In this document: positions 21,001 through 25,555 of the stretch, piece after piece
Layout of the letters: every line of letters begins with the position of its first letter
Numbering within the stretch: the first letter of the stretch is position 1
From: Arctic95D-9 sp035967665
Lineage (GTDB): Bacteria > Verrucomicrobiota > Verrucomicrobiia > Verrucomicrobiales > DEV007
Assembly (NCBI GenBank): GCA_035967665.1
Contig: JAYWLB010000088.1
Coordinates: 1 to 64,000 of the forward strand
Direction of reading: 5' to 3'
DNA: 64,000 bases
Notes under the pieces: generated by a model
Told to the model about the DNA's origin: nothing
The model's input: only the letters and a program-made list of their open reading frames with translations
Databases searched by the model: none
Made by a program: the position numbers and the translations under genes

Positions 21001-22361
21001 CCGGAGTAGATGACATTGGTGCCATTGGCAAACCCCTCTGTTCCCGCTCCAGCGGAAAGAACATTGGTCGCATCCACTCCCGCGACCCGGAAGTAGTCCC
21101 AGGAATCATCCAGTTTGATCAGCTGAATTCCGGTAGCTCCCGGCTCGCGAATCACTCCCGCACCGTTGTTGTCAGTCCGGAATGACTCCAGTTTGATAAC
21201 ATCCGAAGCGGCAGCATCAATAATCGCTCCACCTGCAGTGATGGTTTCCTCATCAGCGCCACCCCTTCGAATGTAACCTTGTGACCACCCATAGGCAGTA
21301 TCGCCACCATTGATCGTCAACTGCGATTGGATCTCAGATCGATTGAAGCCGCTGGAGCTGTCAAAACGCGAACTATAGATCACCAAATGATGACCTTCAC
21401 TCAAAGTGATCCCACCATCAGCACCCTGGCTATGAGCCGCGGCATCATTCACCACCGTTGTATCAAAATTATGAGTGAAATCGGCTGTCGTAATGTTACC
21501 CGAGGCCGAATCGCCTCCATCCGTCAAACCGTCACTGTCAGTAAAAATCGAAATCCCGCCCGCCGAAGTGCTCGCGGTCGCAAAATGCCGCCCCTCCAAA
21601 CTCAGCGCATCCGCGCCCCCCGCCTGGCCGTCGCCCGGTAGGCGACGCTCTCCTTCATCATATTCACCGAACATCGACGAATCGCGCACCCCCACCTCAT
21701 ACTCATCAAGCAATCCAAGGATATGCCCCTGCTCGTGCATGAGAACGCTCAGCATGTCTATTCCACCGGCGGCGAGCCCGTCAATATCAGCACCACTTGC
21801 GGCGCGAAGAATCCCGCCAATCTCTACAAACTCCTCATCAAGCCACTCCGTGTCGTCGACGAACCAATCCAATCCCGCCGCATCCCTATCGATATAAACC
21901 GAATTCCCCTCAGCATACGCCAGAGCTGATCCCTCCAAATCAGTCACTACGTAATTGATGCTCTCCAATGCTTCAATTTGCTCTTCCGTCAACCCGGAGG
22001 CCTCCCAACGCGCCACAGCCTCTCTCGCAAGACGCTCCAAATCCCCGTCCGAAAAATCAGTATCCACCCCGTCTTCAAAAGAAAACCGGGAAACAGCGTC
22101 GATCCCATCATCAAAAGCTTCCGAAGTCTGAGCGACAGCCTCAGCGCCGCTTTGATCCTCATTCGGTGACTCTTCGACAGGCACCGGAGACCCCGAAAAA
22201 AGAACCCTCGGTTCAAGCGCTTCAGCAAACAGCGGCCGGGCCTTCGCCTTAACACTCTTTTTACCTGAGCGGGTCCGCTTCTCAAGCCACTCCTGATAGG
22301 CACGTGCCATCGAGCGGGCAAAAAACCAGCGCTTACGACGGGATGATGTCGTCTTATTCAT
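1..22361 (-). CDS. Giant LEPR-XLL surface protein, N-terminal 7,453 codons (partial)
   Basis: The ATG is at 22361 and the frame reads to the left edge, where it is still open, so the C-terminus is missing. Residues 49-57 read LEPRVLFSG, the LEPR-XLL signature of large secreted proteins in Verrucomicrobiota and Planctomycetes. It follows a basic N-terminus and fits this start. Residues 209-219 read HEQGHILGLLD, a metzincin-type zinc site (HExxHxxGxxD). The rest is Gly/Thr/Asp/Asn-rich beta-structure: more than ten autotransporter-associated strand repeats, five concanavalin-like modules, five ITDI modules and a run of Asp-rich RTX-like repeats. The frame matches at both ends and at an internal check near 12779, so I see no frameshift. 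It is probably exported and bound at the cell surface as an adhesin or glycan-binding protein. The role is inferred; the LEPR-XLL class is fairly secure. No Shine-Dalgarno sequence is obvious. Confidence 0.88.
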   Translation of the reverse strand, partial: MNKTTSSRRKRWFFARSMARAYQEWLEKRTRSGKKSVKAKARPLFAEALEPRVLFSGSPVPVEESPNEDQSGAEAVAQTSEAFDDGIDAVSRFSFEDGVDTDFSDGDLERLAREAVARWEASGLTEEQIEALESINYVVTDLEGSALAYAEGNSVYIDRDAAGLDWFVDDTEWLDEEFVEIGGILRAASGADIDGLAAGGIDMLSVLMHEQGHILGLLDEYEVGVRDSSMFGEYDEGERRLPGDGQAGGADALSLEGRHFATASTSAGGISIFTDSDGLTDGGDSASGNITTADFTHNFDTTVVNDAAAHSQGADGGITLSEGHHLVIYSSRFDSSSGFNRSEIQSQLTINGGDTAYGWSQGYIRRGGADEETITAGGAIIDAAASDVIKLESFRTDNNGAGVIREPGATGIQLIKLDDSWDYFRVAGVDATNVLSAGAGTEGFANGTNVIYSGTAEELDGGFSYDSATGKVTFNGDGHYLVFANTYVENSSSSLRTSVDQRFTLDGAVVSGTTSSVFLRGSGVDSSNEGAVSMGTVVSASAGQELAVQIMKSEDNVGINVVGARTGLTIVKLPDTGSYLNLDDTTRQNFNDANAVTWNTQTEVDTATFDVSNAGSTGEVSVNAGGDYLFFSSLYTDTALGNSQRSVPSQLWDVKRSGVVETLEYGQTARYNRHSPVTDSGGFSPSSGNWTGAVVSGLNAGDSVTLKTNPLGSTPSMAADDNGLRGISLSSILSDDPIVYNSGTLAAVGGQSTILSSLKLRTVDGNTNAAGLTYTLIANPTLGTLKLNGTPLDAGGPNTFTQEDVDNGLVTFEGNGGVIDSETISLTVGDGSTSVAAGFDVSVAFGMGADPLTLTMDLVNNEIDITRTLTGDPLSSISTVGLTEFLVLGSVDDNELTIDLAGGHFTVPIAFDGDTQSGSDKIRVVDSGGGTYGNLAFNYENPTNGSIDIDGSTLVNYVNQEAIESDLVATNVTLNYSDIPDTVDVTDAGTGTTSSDSTAGVLTTFKTPSSLVINGGGGDDVFNIADIYATNTDVYGNDGADTLNLTDAHGATFDFFGGADADAVNIDDTHTTGRTYALMENGGASDNETVVVNNAHSGSLQISANAGSDTITVNDTNTVGATLIYGDNNDDTITINDAYSEGGAGSLTVDGGANNDEITLIAVAAGTTVVLLGGDSSDTISIQSVSVDSSVSASGGAGIDVINLANGDLDTIKESVSLDSDGSADLLNIDDSSAAGGRLITLDGGSISSDGVEVATHTNFKEIDIKTGSGDDTVDLGNSTVGGDLTLSDSGDNLTLSATDATISGELRVNTDITIDASILTATGDQYFGGDVTLDQDTTLAAGNVTFAGKVDANVDADEESLTVESAGTTNFQDSVGSTGALESLTTDASGSTVFGGIVSKGAELNFNASEDDGANAVWENSAEPGSDSNAKLNLDDDVAYTSVAPGDTSTIGITGAYDFPGNPAALAGAYTGADNAAHNTDIDTRLGAQLVDNSNTPLGSGSTLNGAGGVVDATFEIWIKPDSVNPSDRQYLFETGGSGSGLYLQTNGNLEFILNGFGSTQTLRYNLNTDPMSLLGAGATTGFIQVVGTFELTSGGNTSKLYINGVQVASGLGATDFDGGDAAAIATKGGSNSGGIGADTQATPFDGQIAIYRQYNGQALTAKEAKSNYMAVAGSADAISVTTTGDQSFGDDVTTNASTTFNAANVNFSDTIDLTETTMTVNVSGDTGAAAGAIVAKLGNGAFIKQGVGTFSLDAVNTFSGDTQVLAGTLRGSGAVAGDLVIEGATLDPGGSEPGTLAAATVTLDSASVFHVDLDGAAPGEGAGNHDQLVVSGNVDLNGAGTDAATLDVSLSYLPVIGQTFKIIDGGGTLDGAFRNSDGATLNEGDVFESNGVRYSISYTGGDVTLTVLKPSTVYVSAAWAGGGADPGTSGDIILDADGGAGGDQSGLFGYNAFATITEALSLVDTGGTVIVNAGNYDEVLVLSDGKALEITGEDAGGTVTISSLAADSGTSVVIEELSTLIVGTDNSTTNIAAVLSGSGDLVKEGTGAITFSGAASTATGDTTVNAGVLVWGANDALPGGSVTVNSGATVDLTALTTSSANSNRDYYVAGIGAAGQGGALVNRSGDIVGASIINDFVLTDHATVNFAVRTDVGSGGTIDFDSYTLTKSGVGYMDLWRGADSPNGSLVVNGGKVYAESGNLNLSMITVNSGAAYGMHANSGASFTTTAAITLNDGSALVVDSGYADGTDNPGTAVYEGTVAVNGTVSFETNGVSSSNAKHGNLTVNSVISGLGIIELDGDAGRVIALNGENTFGGTVEMIDEGTFVVGNELALQNATLDMLSSTVGALDFGTLTAATLGALTGDNDISLENGSSSAVALSVGNNDSNSTYSGGLSGSGALLKIGDGDLTLDGNNSFTGTTVISEGTLIVDGELGDVANGIPSGKVSIADMATLTGSGTLLAAIEGVAGSNIVTSGDLVLGDPGSDAFDMSGNIMVNTNDTLTLHDSSLAALGAGTVVNGTLVAANGVTMSGADRLSGTGTVEADINVNTGGITPGDSIGDAGVLTIKGDLDLASGSEVRIDINGSATAGADFDQIVVEGSVDIDGAILDLSNSTLSSPVAPGTEIIIISNSGNGAVTGTPAFFADLPEGSAVTIGDQVFEISYVGGTDSNDVTLTAAGPVETAVTISGTSLVITDSNDGSDTNDNLKLTISDGGYTLTETTGTKAIGIDVAGAERRSAYEVYIPFASLTGQNVINFNSLDGVDILTLDFASFSGTALSQKIIFAGGAGSGDTLNINNGTFTTVTHTMLNASSGEIDLNGGSIEVDYSGLEPVLFNSGTVTDFVFNLPSGTADSATLSQAPGGMLMLNGATFESTTFAPPSGSITINGQTGDSLTLSTSLDLTASDTDLIVNVETIALNGGNIDTGAGNQAYNGTTALGADTTLDGGDISFFGTVDGTNTGTESLTVNVSGTALFGGDVGAGTTLEFLTTGGAGEVRFAERSLVREAEFFYTFDSVTGVVVEDLSGNGRDATYAGDPVFASGIIKDGVAQDGVGDYGVVTGYKGVGGTDSRTMAAWIKVPTSGTNTNDGGILSWGDDAGGEKWVWRLNGDDLRVEMANGGIESRGVDVTDGEWHFVAVVFEGTTHQDVTFYVDGVELTETTSGASVNTDTGVQGAEVFIGTDRVTSSATGGERDFNGELDEVGVWNRALTAAEIAAMAMPSLAVKTAGNQTYANVVSMAAEVNFESGGDITFREDIAQTVDGSAVSGDVSFDAVNVEFDKAVNLGTGNHWSLDVSGSDSVVSGVISGDGSMQKRGLGTLTLVEDNTFTGGFFLGQGNSSNGGFVVIEKDNAFGTGLLTSLGSRLVAANNVVIPNEVYITNGGLRIGGANDIEFSGPVGAYGNERTISLHTSDGIEVAFTNTGAGFVMDQDVFLDPGNAVNRIVVSSVISGANNLTKNGNGAVYLSGDNTYTGTTTISAGTLYMSGNHDAASGTAGDYTVASGARLGGTGATDAAVIVSAGGQLMPGPDTGDVTDDFGVGALSLTNASGLSVELEGTGVDEYDQIDVASGGSFTIDGAELNISIPGTPGFSGGDVFKIVDNESGSATVVSNPFTIGGAAAPHGTVFEVPDGGGAGSISYVFTILYNVDGDAADPAGTAGNDVVLVSAGPAETEISIDGDGNLVITDINGAGSNDDLNIDFDGANYTITDPNLALTTGIAGALRPDANTVVIPATSFPGGTIAGILLNTLGNAGATAGDIDQVNFTLSGMATSLDLNGNLVLNGAEVVTVDTGDAIDLGGGDIVFTSDDGSGTNTLSIEGGSLTQFGSIVEDETNGAETNNLVIDDGTFGDGTENITVDNVFINSLDAGAGFVYTRTAGTLQVNNNLQIGGNSGGGSGGLNQTGTAAITVENDLLFGGVAAGGVEGGTYNLFNGSLTVNGDIIEGADAGSLNAAIPSAQLHIDGGTLTMTPGSTIVVQRFAVGESGGSTGSYTAPVNQSITSTGTTSVGASGTGTLNLTNSGVTLTSGNAYVGERTSGNGKVTINGNANAWDVSSFLIIGNSGTGMVDLVDGTLDVDGALTLGAVSGSNGTLVVGDGTTAPTVEISGGNTETALHGTGRITVKSGTFTQEVSNIIVGQEATSNATFEVSGGTVTSNGLIRINHGTGLIDISGGIVNSAETVDVINKAGATSGIINVSGGTLNVATAAAGNGGLFIGNYNEAGVTAELNVSGTGIVNVNGSGSQGGFRIANNGSDSSGAVTLTGSGQINVSGGNTELADNGTGTMTVDGGTFTQSSGNFVVGQGAGSDGTVVFDSGIIDIQTGDLNIANAGVGFFTQNGGTLLAGALQTGNTGAAGVTGTYRLIDGVATLRTGVNNAEDIGNTGFIQIGDGTTNPTMTVAGGNFESALRGNGTVEVRSGTLDITGSNLITGQNAGSVAILTVGGYATPATINASGTGSTGDWNTNSGNGIVSVLSNGTINVGNDMNLGSSTDANSGLELTIDGGTVNVGTGSPGVGNIDYRNGGPKDQINLVSGVLNGNGGSINLQDSADSAFSFAGGTLRNFSNFTNANLTQTGVTSFLEIGAVDAIATMTVNGDYANTGGTIHFDIDGTAGAGVAGGHDQLIVDGTVTLTDAVLDLDFGFNPAAGDVFVLIDNNGTADAVSGTFAGLPDDHIFEVVIGGDTYVFQIDYTTEDGTTAAGANGGNNVVLKSFGIAETGVELVGGKLVITDINSDSNDDLTILDDGTHYVISDSALVLTSGSTELERIDANSYRILKSDVTAGLEVLSANGADTVGSGDTLTLAGPASTEVNFDFGGDATLDVETLNLQANLTGGHALNLTRDGVNVFIHEVAGTTLTTEANPLEIEADITALNADFKITLGNGTAFFNGDNSGLSGTTILRGNSARWALGTDTSLGADGHTVRVGTDAEPQQQWFTAIGDRTIASDLILDTQRFIIRGVTIFGNPSGAITIDGDVELSQSGVSDIFLQRDLTINGIISGTTGLEQQGGLVLTLTNAANSFTGGIDLDNSNGTLVVANAGALGDAGNTITFTRSATIQLNSDMIVPQSVVINSGLTGTFDTNGNDVTLNNSISGQGRLEKVGSGALSITQANTYQGGTTLGAGTIRVAQDTGLGTGVLTIEDGTAITNTVNNNSPVTLANDLVVNGDFTTGELGFAGPLFFDGDVDLGAVDRQITTINSANNGNFAVKINGVISGGGGLTKAGTGFLNLGGLNTFSGGMTLDEGTLVLTDGNGDGLGAGTFTINGGTVASQGFQQPVVDNEVLVGGDFSILSVNPFTFANGIDLGGATRSITSVGNGNKVISGDISNGGVTLSTSAPSSFIFTGTNTYTGGTNVAAGTLLVNGTHDAGAGDYTVAGGAVLGGTGVITTAGTVTVDGILAAGDPAIAGGIGELSVDGDITINSQFLLQVDGANSDTLLVTVPTEEVTLGGASTLVVTDTANPAAGSTIIVIDNAGADAVNGTFSGLAEGATVTDDDGDKYTISYVGIDGNDVVLFTGAAETNVDLSGGVLTISDIANENADALTISYDDGSDEYVIADPNLVLTTTGLVAGQFYRPDAHTVRVSASVVNSIVVNTSNGTPSTIDTVTIDSLPNAATTPAAVPLEVTINAENINLNSDITTGGNQTYNGAVTLAGNVTLTGADITFSSTVDSDTTERSLTTSVSGILTFSGNVGGINALSYIDTGTTGTTRFTGQTYLDNLSTGTGLNLNFDASFDSDTADAILPELSGSTGSGGAPVSSLIASDVVYTSVTGSSFAGITGAYLLPGNTGGAADDVRGLSGLELQINGVDGAPGSLTGAPDFAAATFEFWIKPDDLLGDEVIWETGGGRGTGFAFEDSELVFRVIGDGGVEEIRYDLATDSANANALGGALATDDFIQISGTIDPVSETIELFINGTSVGSFTGDNIGDWDGGDAAGLGTVGGANMGGYGGGAQGFRPFDGQIAAMRLYGGILSQADILQNFNAVLTGGATEITIRTSGDQTFGNDVELGINTVIEANDVTFHKAVDVDPTAAVTGALTVNSTGGGVTTFNGDVGATNALAGVITNADGSVVVNSGSIVSSGPIAFNDEFTATVDIALNGGTVSFGSTSLFNGAADVDAAGDVVFSGSATFNGITSVDAGNATFGDTVDLGGTTVVTAANITADSTIDGNVDLLLNASGVTDLNGAIGGTTALASLVTDAPGRTELNGNVSVDGAGGVVINDLLQITANVVIDSANAAGDVTFARTVDGPFDLIVNTPGGATTFFEGSVGGTAELNSLTTDSAGLTKIGGASVIASGTLTLNFDADNETSATSGVWEGVEGTPGNAESFDLGTGVTFGPANSSYPGITNTYIFAAGNSGMTSESLDSLGGNPTDADATLEFWIRPQAGSGNYLIYETGGSTDGSTLVYDADAGEIVFTADDLDVQLQVRAALAADGEFHQVAIVYDNNGLGGNRDVLRLYVDGVLVDDTDPGTLFDATSRGNTTGVATDSNEIILTTDDTVNSVTVVYVDGPAGGPASIAEAGDTVTVTLDPGVTSAAEVIALIGNGGAGTALSSGGILRAVANGADTGIVVAQAGVSLSLDGDDLPYTAALNDFAGSDSASLGAVNGAFGEGSPLPLSSFVGDIAKFRFYENAIGNSGIASIYDAVVNHIVEVNTTGDQIFGDAVELRSNVEMNAANVTFESTLDSCDANDDRDLTVNTTGAGVTTFGGDVGGNFELGDIITNMDGVTRILADLTVNGDATVFFDSVEIGNDSSGDASVTMTQNGDSDSRVIFGGTVDAVAGATANLVVDAPNNGAIQFAQDVGSSEALATLTTGAAGRTLFQSLPATGEDMLSDASVDIDGDDRWEDESGVSGLDFLLDSGVTRVTGTSGFPGITAAYDFAGGSVDNVGGALLKVADSATDASFQTASGDWTDENVSIEIWFKPDNLTPTPVNGQIIFEDGGGTGLGFFIDNNELRLRKAPGGGNVAYNLNTDPGSLLAGPATDEFIQAIGTYNVSTGTMELFVNGISVGTATPGGNDWSGGDAAALGTRGASNTGGIGGGQSSTESFDGQIGRFQIYRDQIVTESEATGNFASVAGFSHNVEISVTTTGDQTYNGDLYLLADVTMNAEDVVTVQDVDLSKQSLTINVSGESSEAQGEIGGEGTLTKAGVGTFTTTATNTYTGTTSVDAGTLLVNGNHTGGDDYFVSGGALGGTGTVALANGKTVTTSGTGSIAPGNDAVGSLTISNDDTDGATSPNTVNLGGDFDFEIDGNTGVHDLLAVNGTVTLGGTLDLEELTAGTDSVDVGTTITVINNDGSTDLVEGTFAGQLEGSTITDDDGDDYVISYVGNDGNDVVLFAGTPETQVDLTGGVLSITDITSDSVNAVTVVYDEAANTYTISEADIANVIGTSGVTVISRTANSVTISGVGITAIDIDTTDPGSSIVGVNDSVTVTTNGALSVAGEIAITSDDITIGDSD
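1190..1890 (-). other. Concanavalin/LamG-like module 1 of giant protein
   Basis: The module carries VSIEIWFKPD, an IIFEDGGG-type strand, ELFVNGISVG and a closing FDGQIGRFQIYRD. This is the usual order in laminin-G-like/concanavalin folds that bind glycans or act as structural discs. It has the same header (an Asp-rich strand, a WE pair, then a GITAAYDF strand) as modules 2, 3 and 5. Confidence 0.6.
2430..3480 (-). other. Concanavalin/LamG-like module 2 of giant protein
   Basis: The module contains LTLNFDAD, ATLEFWIRPQ, a LIYETGG strand and VLRLYVDGVLV, and closes with FVGDIAKFRFYE. It is longer than the other copies because an extra segment (about 2690-2900, starting near NEIILTTDDTVN) is inserted before the end of the fold. 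Confidence 0.6.
4430..5210 (-). other. Concanavalin/LamG-like module 3 of giant protein
   Basis: The module contains LNLNFDASFD, a GITGAYLLPG strand, ATFEFWIKPD, VIWETGGGRG, ELFINGTSVG and FDGQIAAMRLYGG in the order seen in the other copies. It is followed by a short DNDV-type repeat block at the C-terminal side. Confidence 0.62.
8490..10450 (-). repeat. T5SS-associated GG-T repeats in giant protein
   Basis: A run of short units repeats the pattern VGxxxxSxGTxxVSGGT, for example VGQEATSNATFEVSGGT and VGQGAGSDGTVVFDSG. They resemble the T5SS/PEP-CTERM-associated repeats that build beta-helix in secreted proteins of this phylum. There is no sign of catalytic residues. Confidence 0.5.
12690..13400 (-). 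other. Concanavalin/LamG-like module 4 of giant protein
   Basis: The module starts near REAEFFYTFD, has SRTMAAWIKVP, GEWHFVAVVF and VTFYVDGVEL, and closes with FNGELDEVGVWNRALT. This is the closest of the five to the classical LamG/jellyroll consensus, and the frame was checked here codon by codon. Confidence 0.72.
17370..18170 (-). other. Concanavalin/LamG-like module 5 of giant protein
   Basis: The module contains LNFNASED, a GITGAYDFPG strand, ATFEIWIKPD, YLFETGGSGSG, KLYINGVQVASG and FDGQIAIYRQYNG. Of the five modules it is the closest to the N-terminus. Confidence 0.62.
18660..19340 (-). repeat. Asp-rich RTX-like repeats in giant protein
   Basis: Successive units such as GGGGDDVFNI, GNDGADTLNL, GGADADAVNI, NAGSDTITV and GDNNDDTITI occur about every 20-30 residues. 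They look like diverged calcium-binding nonapeptide (RTX) turns. The exact GGxGxD consensus is kept in few copies, so calcium binding is uncertain. Confidence 0.45.
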
Positions 22362-23206
22362 AAAACAATAAAGAGGGATATGGAAATTTTTGAATTTCTG
22401 AAAACAACTCAAGCACTTTCACGAAACCCGAAAAAAAGCCTATCAGAACAGCGACTGTTTTCAAGATTGAAACCCGTTTTTGGTAATTCAATATGAATGA
22501 GAGCCTTACATCGGTTTTGCTTCCTTTGGAAAATGATCACCATCGCTATACTCAAGATAGTAACCCACTTATAATAAACAACTCATACCAACACCCCCAC
22601 TGACACCGCCTGTTGAAACAGGAGATAGCACGAGATCGCGTATCCTCCGCCCCGGGAAAAACCGCCAGTTCTCTCAAGAACCTATCGCTTAGCAACCGGG
22701 AAGCATTCGTATCAAAATCCTCAGGCCGGGCCAGCTTTCAGCCGCGATAATATGGAACCTATCCTTCATCGAAAAACCCGCTTGTGCTTGCATTGTGAGC
22801 TGAAACCAATCGTGCAGCCATCCCTGTGGAACAGGCGGCAGTCTCCCTGCCCAGCGTTTCGAGCCTTCAGCATCGGACCATTGAAATCGACAGGCAGCAG
22901 GCACCCGCTTTCAACTGGCGGACGGCAAAAAACGGAAAAGAAAAACTTATATAGACGCTTGTCGAAATGATCTCAATCGGCGAACCTTCGGCTGAAACTC
23001 CTGAAGGGGAAAAAATTAAAAACCCGGAGAAAGTTGAACAAAAAGCGGCACAAAAAGGCCGCCCGGTTCCTTGCTCGCTTTGCCACCAGCGCACCACTCG
23101 CCGGCGAAGATTACAAGAAGCAATTCAACTCCGCGCCCCCGCATCAAATAACACTTACACAAAAAAGGTTAAGGTGACTCCCGCCCGTTTCCTCACAAAT
23201 CCAACC
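22362..23206. other. 845-bp divergent intergenic region
   Basis: The stretch separates the giant minus-strand gene from the plus-strand ATPase gene. The half next to the giant gene is AT-rich and should hold its promoter, but I could not find a convincing -35/-10 pair. Short frames exist on both strands (for example 22689-22904 minus, 71 codons), but none has a recognisable domain or start signal, so no gene is called. Confidence 0.5.
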
Positions 23207-24424
23207 ATGCCGGAAACTTATCAAATCCGCTCGATTGCCGTGCTGAAAACCCGCCCCGAAACCTGCCAGTGGATCAGCTTACCAATCGACGAAGCGCTTT
23301 CGAACGGAGCGTGTATCAGCGGGGCCAACGGCACCGGGAAAACAACCCTGCTTGAAGACCTCCATCAGCATTTTGCAGCGAAAGGACAAAGCACCGCAGG
23401 CGCATTTCAATCCAACCCACCGGAGCAGATCATCATTACGACGCTCTCAAAAGGAGAAGAGCTGGTCCATCGAATTATGATTGGCAATCCCGCGGGCGAG
23501 CACACCCTGAATACCTACCCGGACTCAGCCTGGCTCCGCGAGCACCTCGACACCTGGGAAAACCAGTCAACCTCAATCGCTGACATTGCAGAGACTCTCG
23601 CCGGCAGCGATGCGGAAGAACACCTCGACGAAAGCCTTGAGCCCTCCCGCCTCGACGTCCTCTATTTCTCAACTGAGAATGAATTCCGGGGAACCGCCGT
23701 CCAGCCCGCACTCCCCCGGAGGCTCAGCAAACACTTCTCCGATAGACGGGATCAATTTCTGCTCTTCCTCGCCGAAACAGCGACCCAACAGAAAAAGGTA
23801 GCCGATGCGATCGCGGAGTTCAGGGAGAACACCCCCAACCTCCTCGAACAACTTTCCGCGATCTGGAATGAAGCTCTCGAAAACACCCCGGGAATCACTT
23901 TTCTTTCCAACACCGCCACCTTTGCGCACACCGCGACCGGGGAACCGGCGAACTTTTCGTCCTTCAGCCCTTCTCTGAAACGATTCCTCAGCCGCACCGG
24001 CTCCCTCTTTCTTAATTTCAGACTGCCGGGAACAGCACCCTCACTCGTGCTCATCGACGAGCCGGAACTGGGACTCACCCCCGAAATTTCGCGACACTTT
24101 CTGAAAATCGCGAGGGAGATCACTGCCAACCAGCCAACGCAGCTGATCATATGCACGAAGTCCCCTGACATTGAGGCATCATTTCCGGCCCTGGCTCACA
24201 TCACTCTGAAAATCGATGAAACGGGAGCACGCACCACAGTGCCGCCAACGATCGTCATCGAAGACAATTCAAAGGAGGACCCACCGGAAAAAATCTCATC
24301 AGGGGTCACCCGCGGACACAACAAAATCGCGCTTTCCAAGCTCAAACGAGCCATCGAGGAAACAGACGATCAGGATGAACTCGCCAATCTTGTCGACGAG
24401 CTCATGAGCCTGCGTAAACTGTGA
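23207..24424 (+). CDS. AAA/ABC-type ATPase, predicted P-loop protein
   Basis: This 405-residue protein has a Walker A motif GANGTGKTT at residues 39-47 and a Walker B-like strand LVLIDEPELGLTP near residue 285. A switch-like strand LIICTKSP follows. This is the layout of AAA_21/RecF-like ATPases with an ABC-type head. The frame is open upstream to 22967, but that extra 80-residue part is basic and low in domain content. I place the start at ATG 23207, just before the conserved first strand. The stop overlaps the GTG of the next gene, so the two are probably cotranscribed. The substrate is unknown. No nuclease or toxin partner is next to it. Confidence 0.7.
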   Translation: MPETYQIRSIAVLKTRPETCQWISLPIDEALSNGACISGANGTGKTTLLEDLHQHFAAKGQSTAGAFQSNPPEQIIITTLSKGEELVHRIMIGNPAGEHTLNTYPDSAWLREHLDTWENQSTSIADIAETLAGSDAEEHLDESLEPSRLDVLYFSTENEFRGTAVQPALPRRLSKHFSDRRDQFLLFLAETATQQKKVADAIAEFRENTPNLLEQLSAIWNEALENTPGITFLSNTATFAHTATGEPANFSSFSPSLKRFLSRTGSLFLNFRLPGTAPSLVLIDEPELGLTPEISRHFLKIAREITANQPTQLIICTKSPDIEASFPALAHITLKIDETGARTTVPPTIVIEDNSKEDPPEKISSGVTRGHNKIALSKLKRAIEETDDQDELANLVDELMSLRKL

Positions 24425-25551
24425 CCGAAGACACCATGCGCATTCTCATCGCGAGCGACAAATTCAAAGGCTCTCTCACCGCCGTGGAGGCGAATACGGC
24501 GATTGCCGGGGGAATCAGGAAAGGCTCCACTCCGGAGCCTGACATCACCTCAATACCAATCGCGGATGGAGGTGATGGCCTCGTTGCCACCCTCGTCGCA
24601 GCCACCGGCGGAACCACTGAATCCCTTGAGGTAACCGGCCCGCTGGGAGATCCCACCAACGCCACGATCGGATTTCTACCCGACAACGAAACCGCCGTCA
24701 TCGAAATGGCGGAAGCGTCCGGTATCGCTCTCATCCCGGCCGAACAACTCAATCCACAACTCGCTTCAACCTTCGGCACCGGGGAATTGATCCAGCATCT
24801 CATTTCAAGAGGCTACAAAAAAATTATCATGGGGATCGGTGGCAGCGCCACCAACGACGGAGGCACCGGAATGGCCCGGGCACTCGGTTTCCAATTTCTC
24901 GACTCTCAATCCAGACCTGTCGAAAACCTCCCCGCCGACCTCCTTGAGGTCAGCGCCATGATCGCACCGGATAACCTGGTTCTCCCGGAGATCCTCATCG
25001 CCTGCGACGTCACCAACCCGCTTCTCGGCCCTGACGGATGCACACGCATCTACGGCCCCCAGAAAGGAATCACACCGGATCAATTCGAAGCCCACGAATC
25101 AAAACTCAGCCATCTCGTTTCCCTCTGCGGCGAAAAAGGGCGGAATGCCGCTCTTCTCCTCGGGGCAGGTGCCGCAGGCGGCCTCGGATTCGGAAGCATT
25201 GTTTTTCTCGGAGCGGAACTCACACCGGGATTTGACCTCGTCTCCGAACTCCTCCAACTCGAAGCAGCAGTTCAATCTGCCGACCTCGTCATTACCGGCG
25301 AAGGAAGCCTCGATGCCCAGTCCCTTCTCGGGAAAGGCCCCGGAAGTCTCGCCCGGCTCGCCAGAAAATACGGCAAAAAGGTCATTGCCGTTTGCGGGCG
25401 AAGCGATGATCTGAGCGAGAGCAACCTCTTCGATGAGATCATTGAAATCGGCGACCCGTCTCTAACACTGAAAGAAAACATGGATCGCGCTTTCGAACTA
25501 CTCGCCGGAAAGTCAGAAGAATTCGCGGTCAAATCCCTATCGAAGCCATAA
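24421..25551 (+). CDS. Glycerate kinase (GarK/GlxK type)
   Basis: The 376-residue product phosphorylates D-glycerate, feeding glyoxylate and serine-derived carbon into lower glycolysis. It starts RILIASDKFKGSL, the family signature (usually APDSFKGSL), and has further conserved blocks IPIADGGDGL, MGIGGSATNDGG, GAGAAGGLG and ITGEGSLDAQS. The length is normal for the family. The GTG at 24421 overlaps the stop of the ATPase gene, and ATG 24436 is an alternative start. The methyltransferase gene follows after 4 bp, which gives a three-gene run whose members have no obvious functional link. Confidence 0.9.
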   Translation: MTEDTMRILIASDKFKGSLTAVEANTAIAGGIRKGSTPEPDITSIPIADGGDGLVATLVAATGGTTESLEVTGPLGDPTNATIGFLPDNETAVIEMAEASGIALIPAEQLNPQLASTFGTGELIQHLISRGYKKIIMGIGGSATNDGGTGMARALGFQFLDSQSRPVENLPADLLEVSAMIAPDNLVLPEILIACDVTNPLLGPDGCTRIYGPQKGITPDQFEAHESKLSHLVSLCGEKGRNAALLLGAGAAGGLGFGSIVFLGAELTPGFDLVSELLQLEAAVQSADLVITGEGSLDAQSLLGKGPGSLARLARKYGKKVIAVCGRSDDLSESNLFDEIIEIGDPSLTLKENMDRAFELLAGKSEEFAVKSLSKP

Positions 25552-25555
25552 ATCG

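Noticed and set aside
22689..22904. 71-codon minus-strand frame in the 845-bp gap
   Set aside because: No recognisable domain, no ribosome site and no conserved neighbours.
22967..23206. N-terminal extension of the ATPase
   Set aside because: Basic sequence without conserved features; the conserved fold begins right after ATG 23207.
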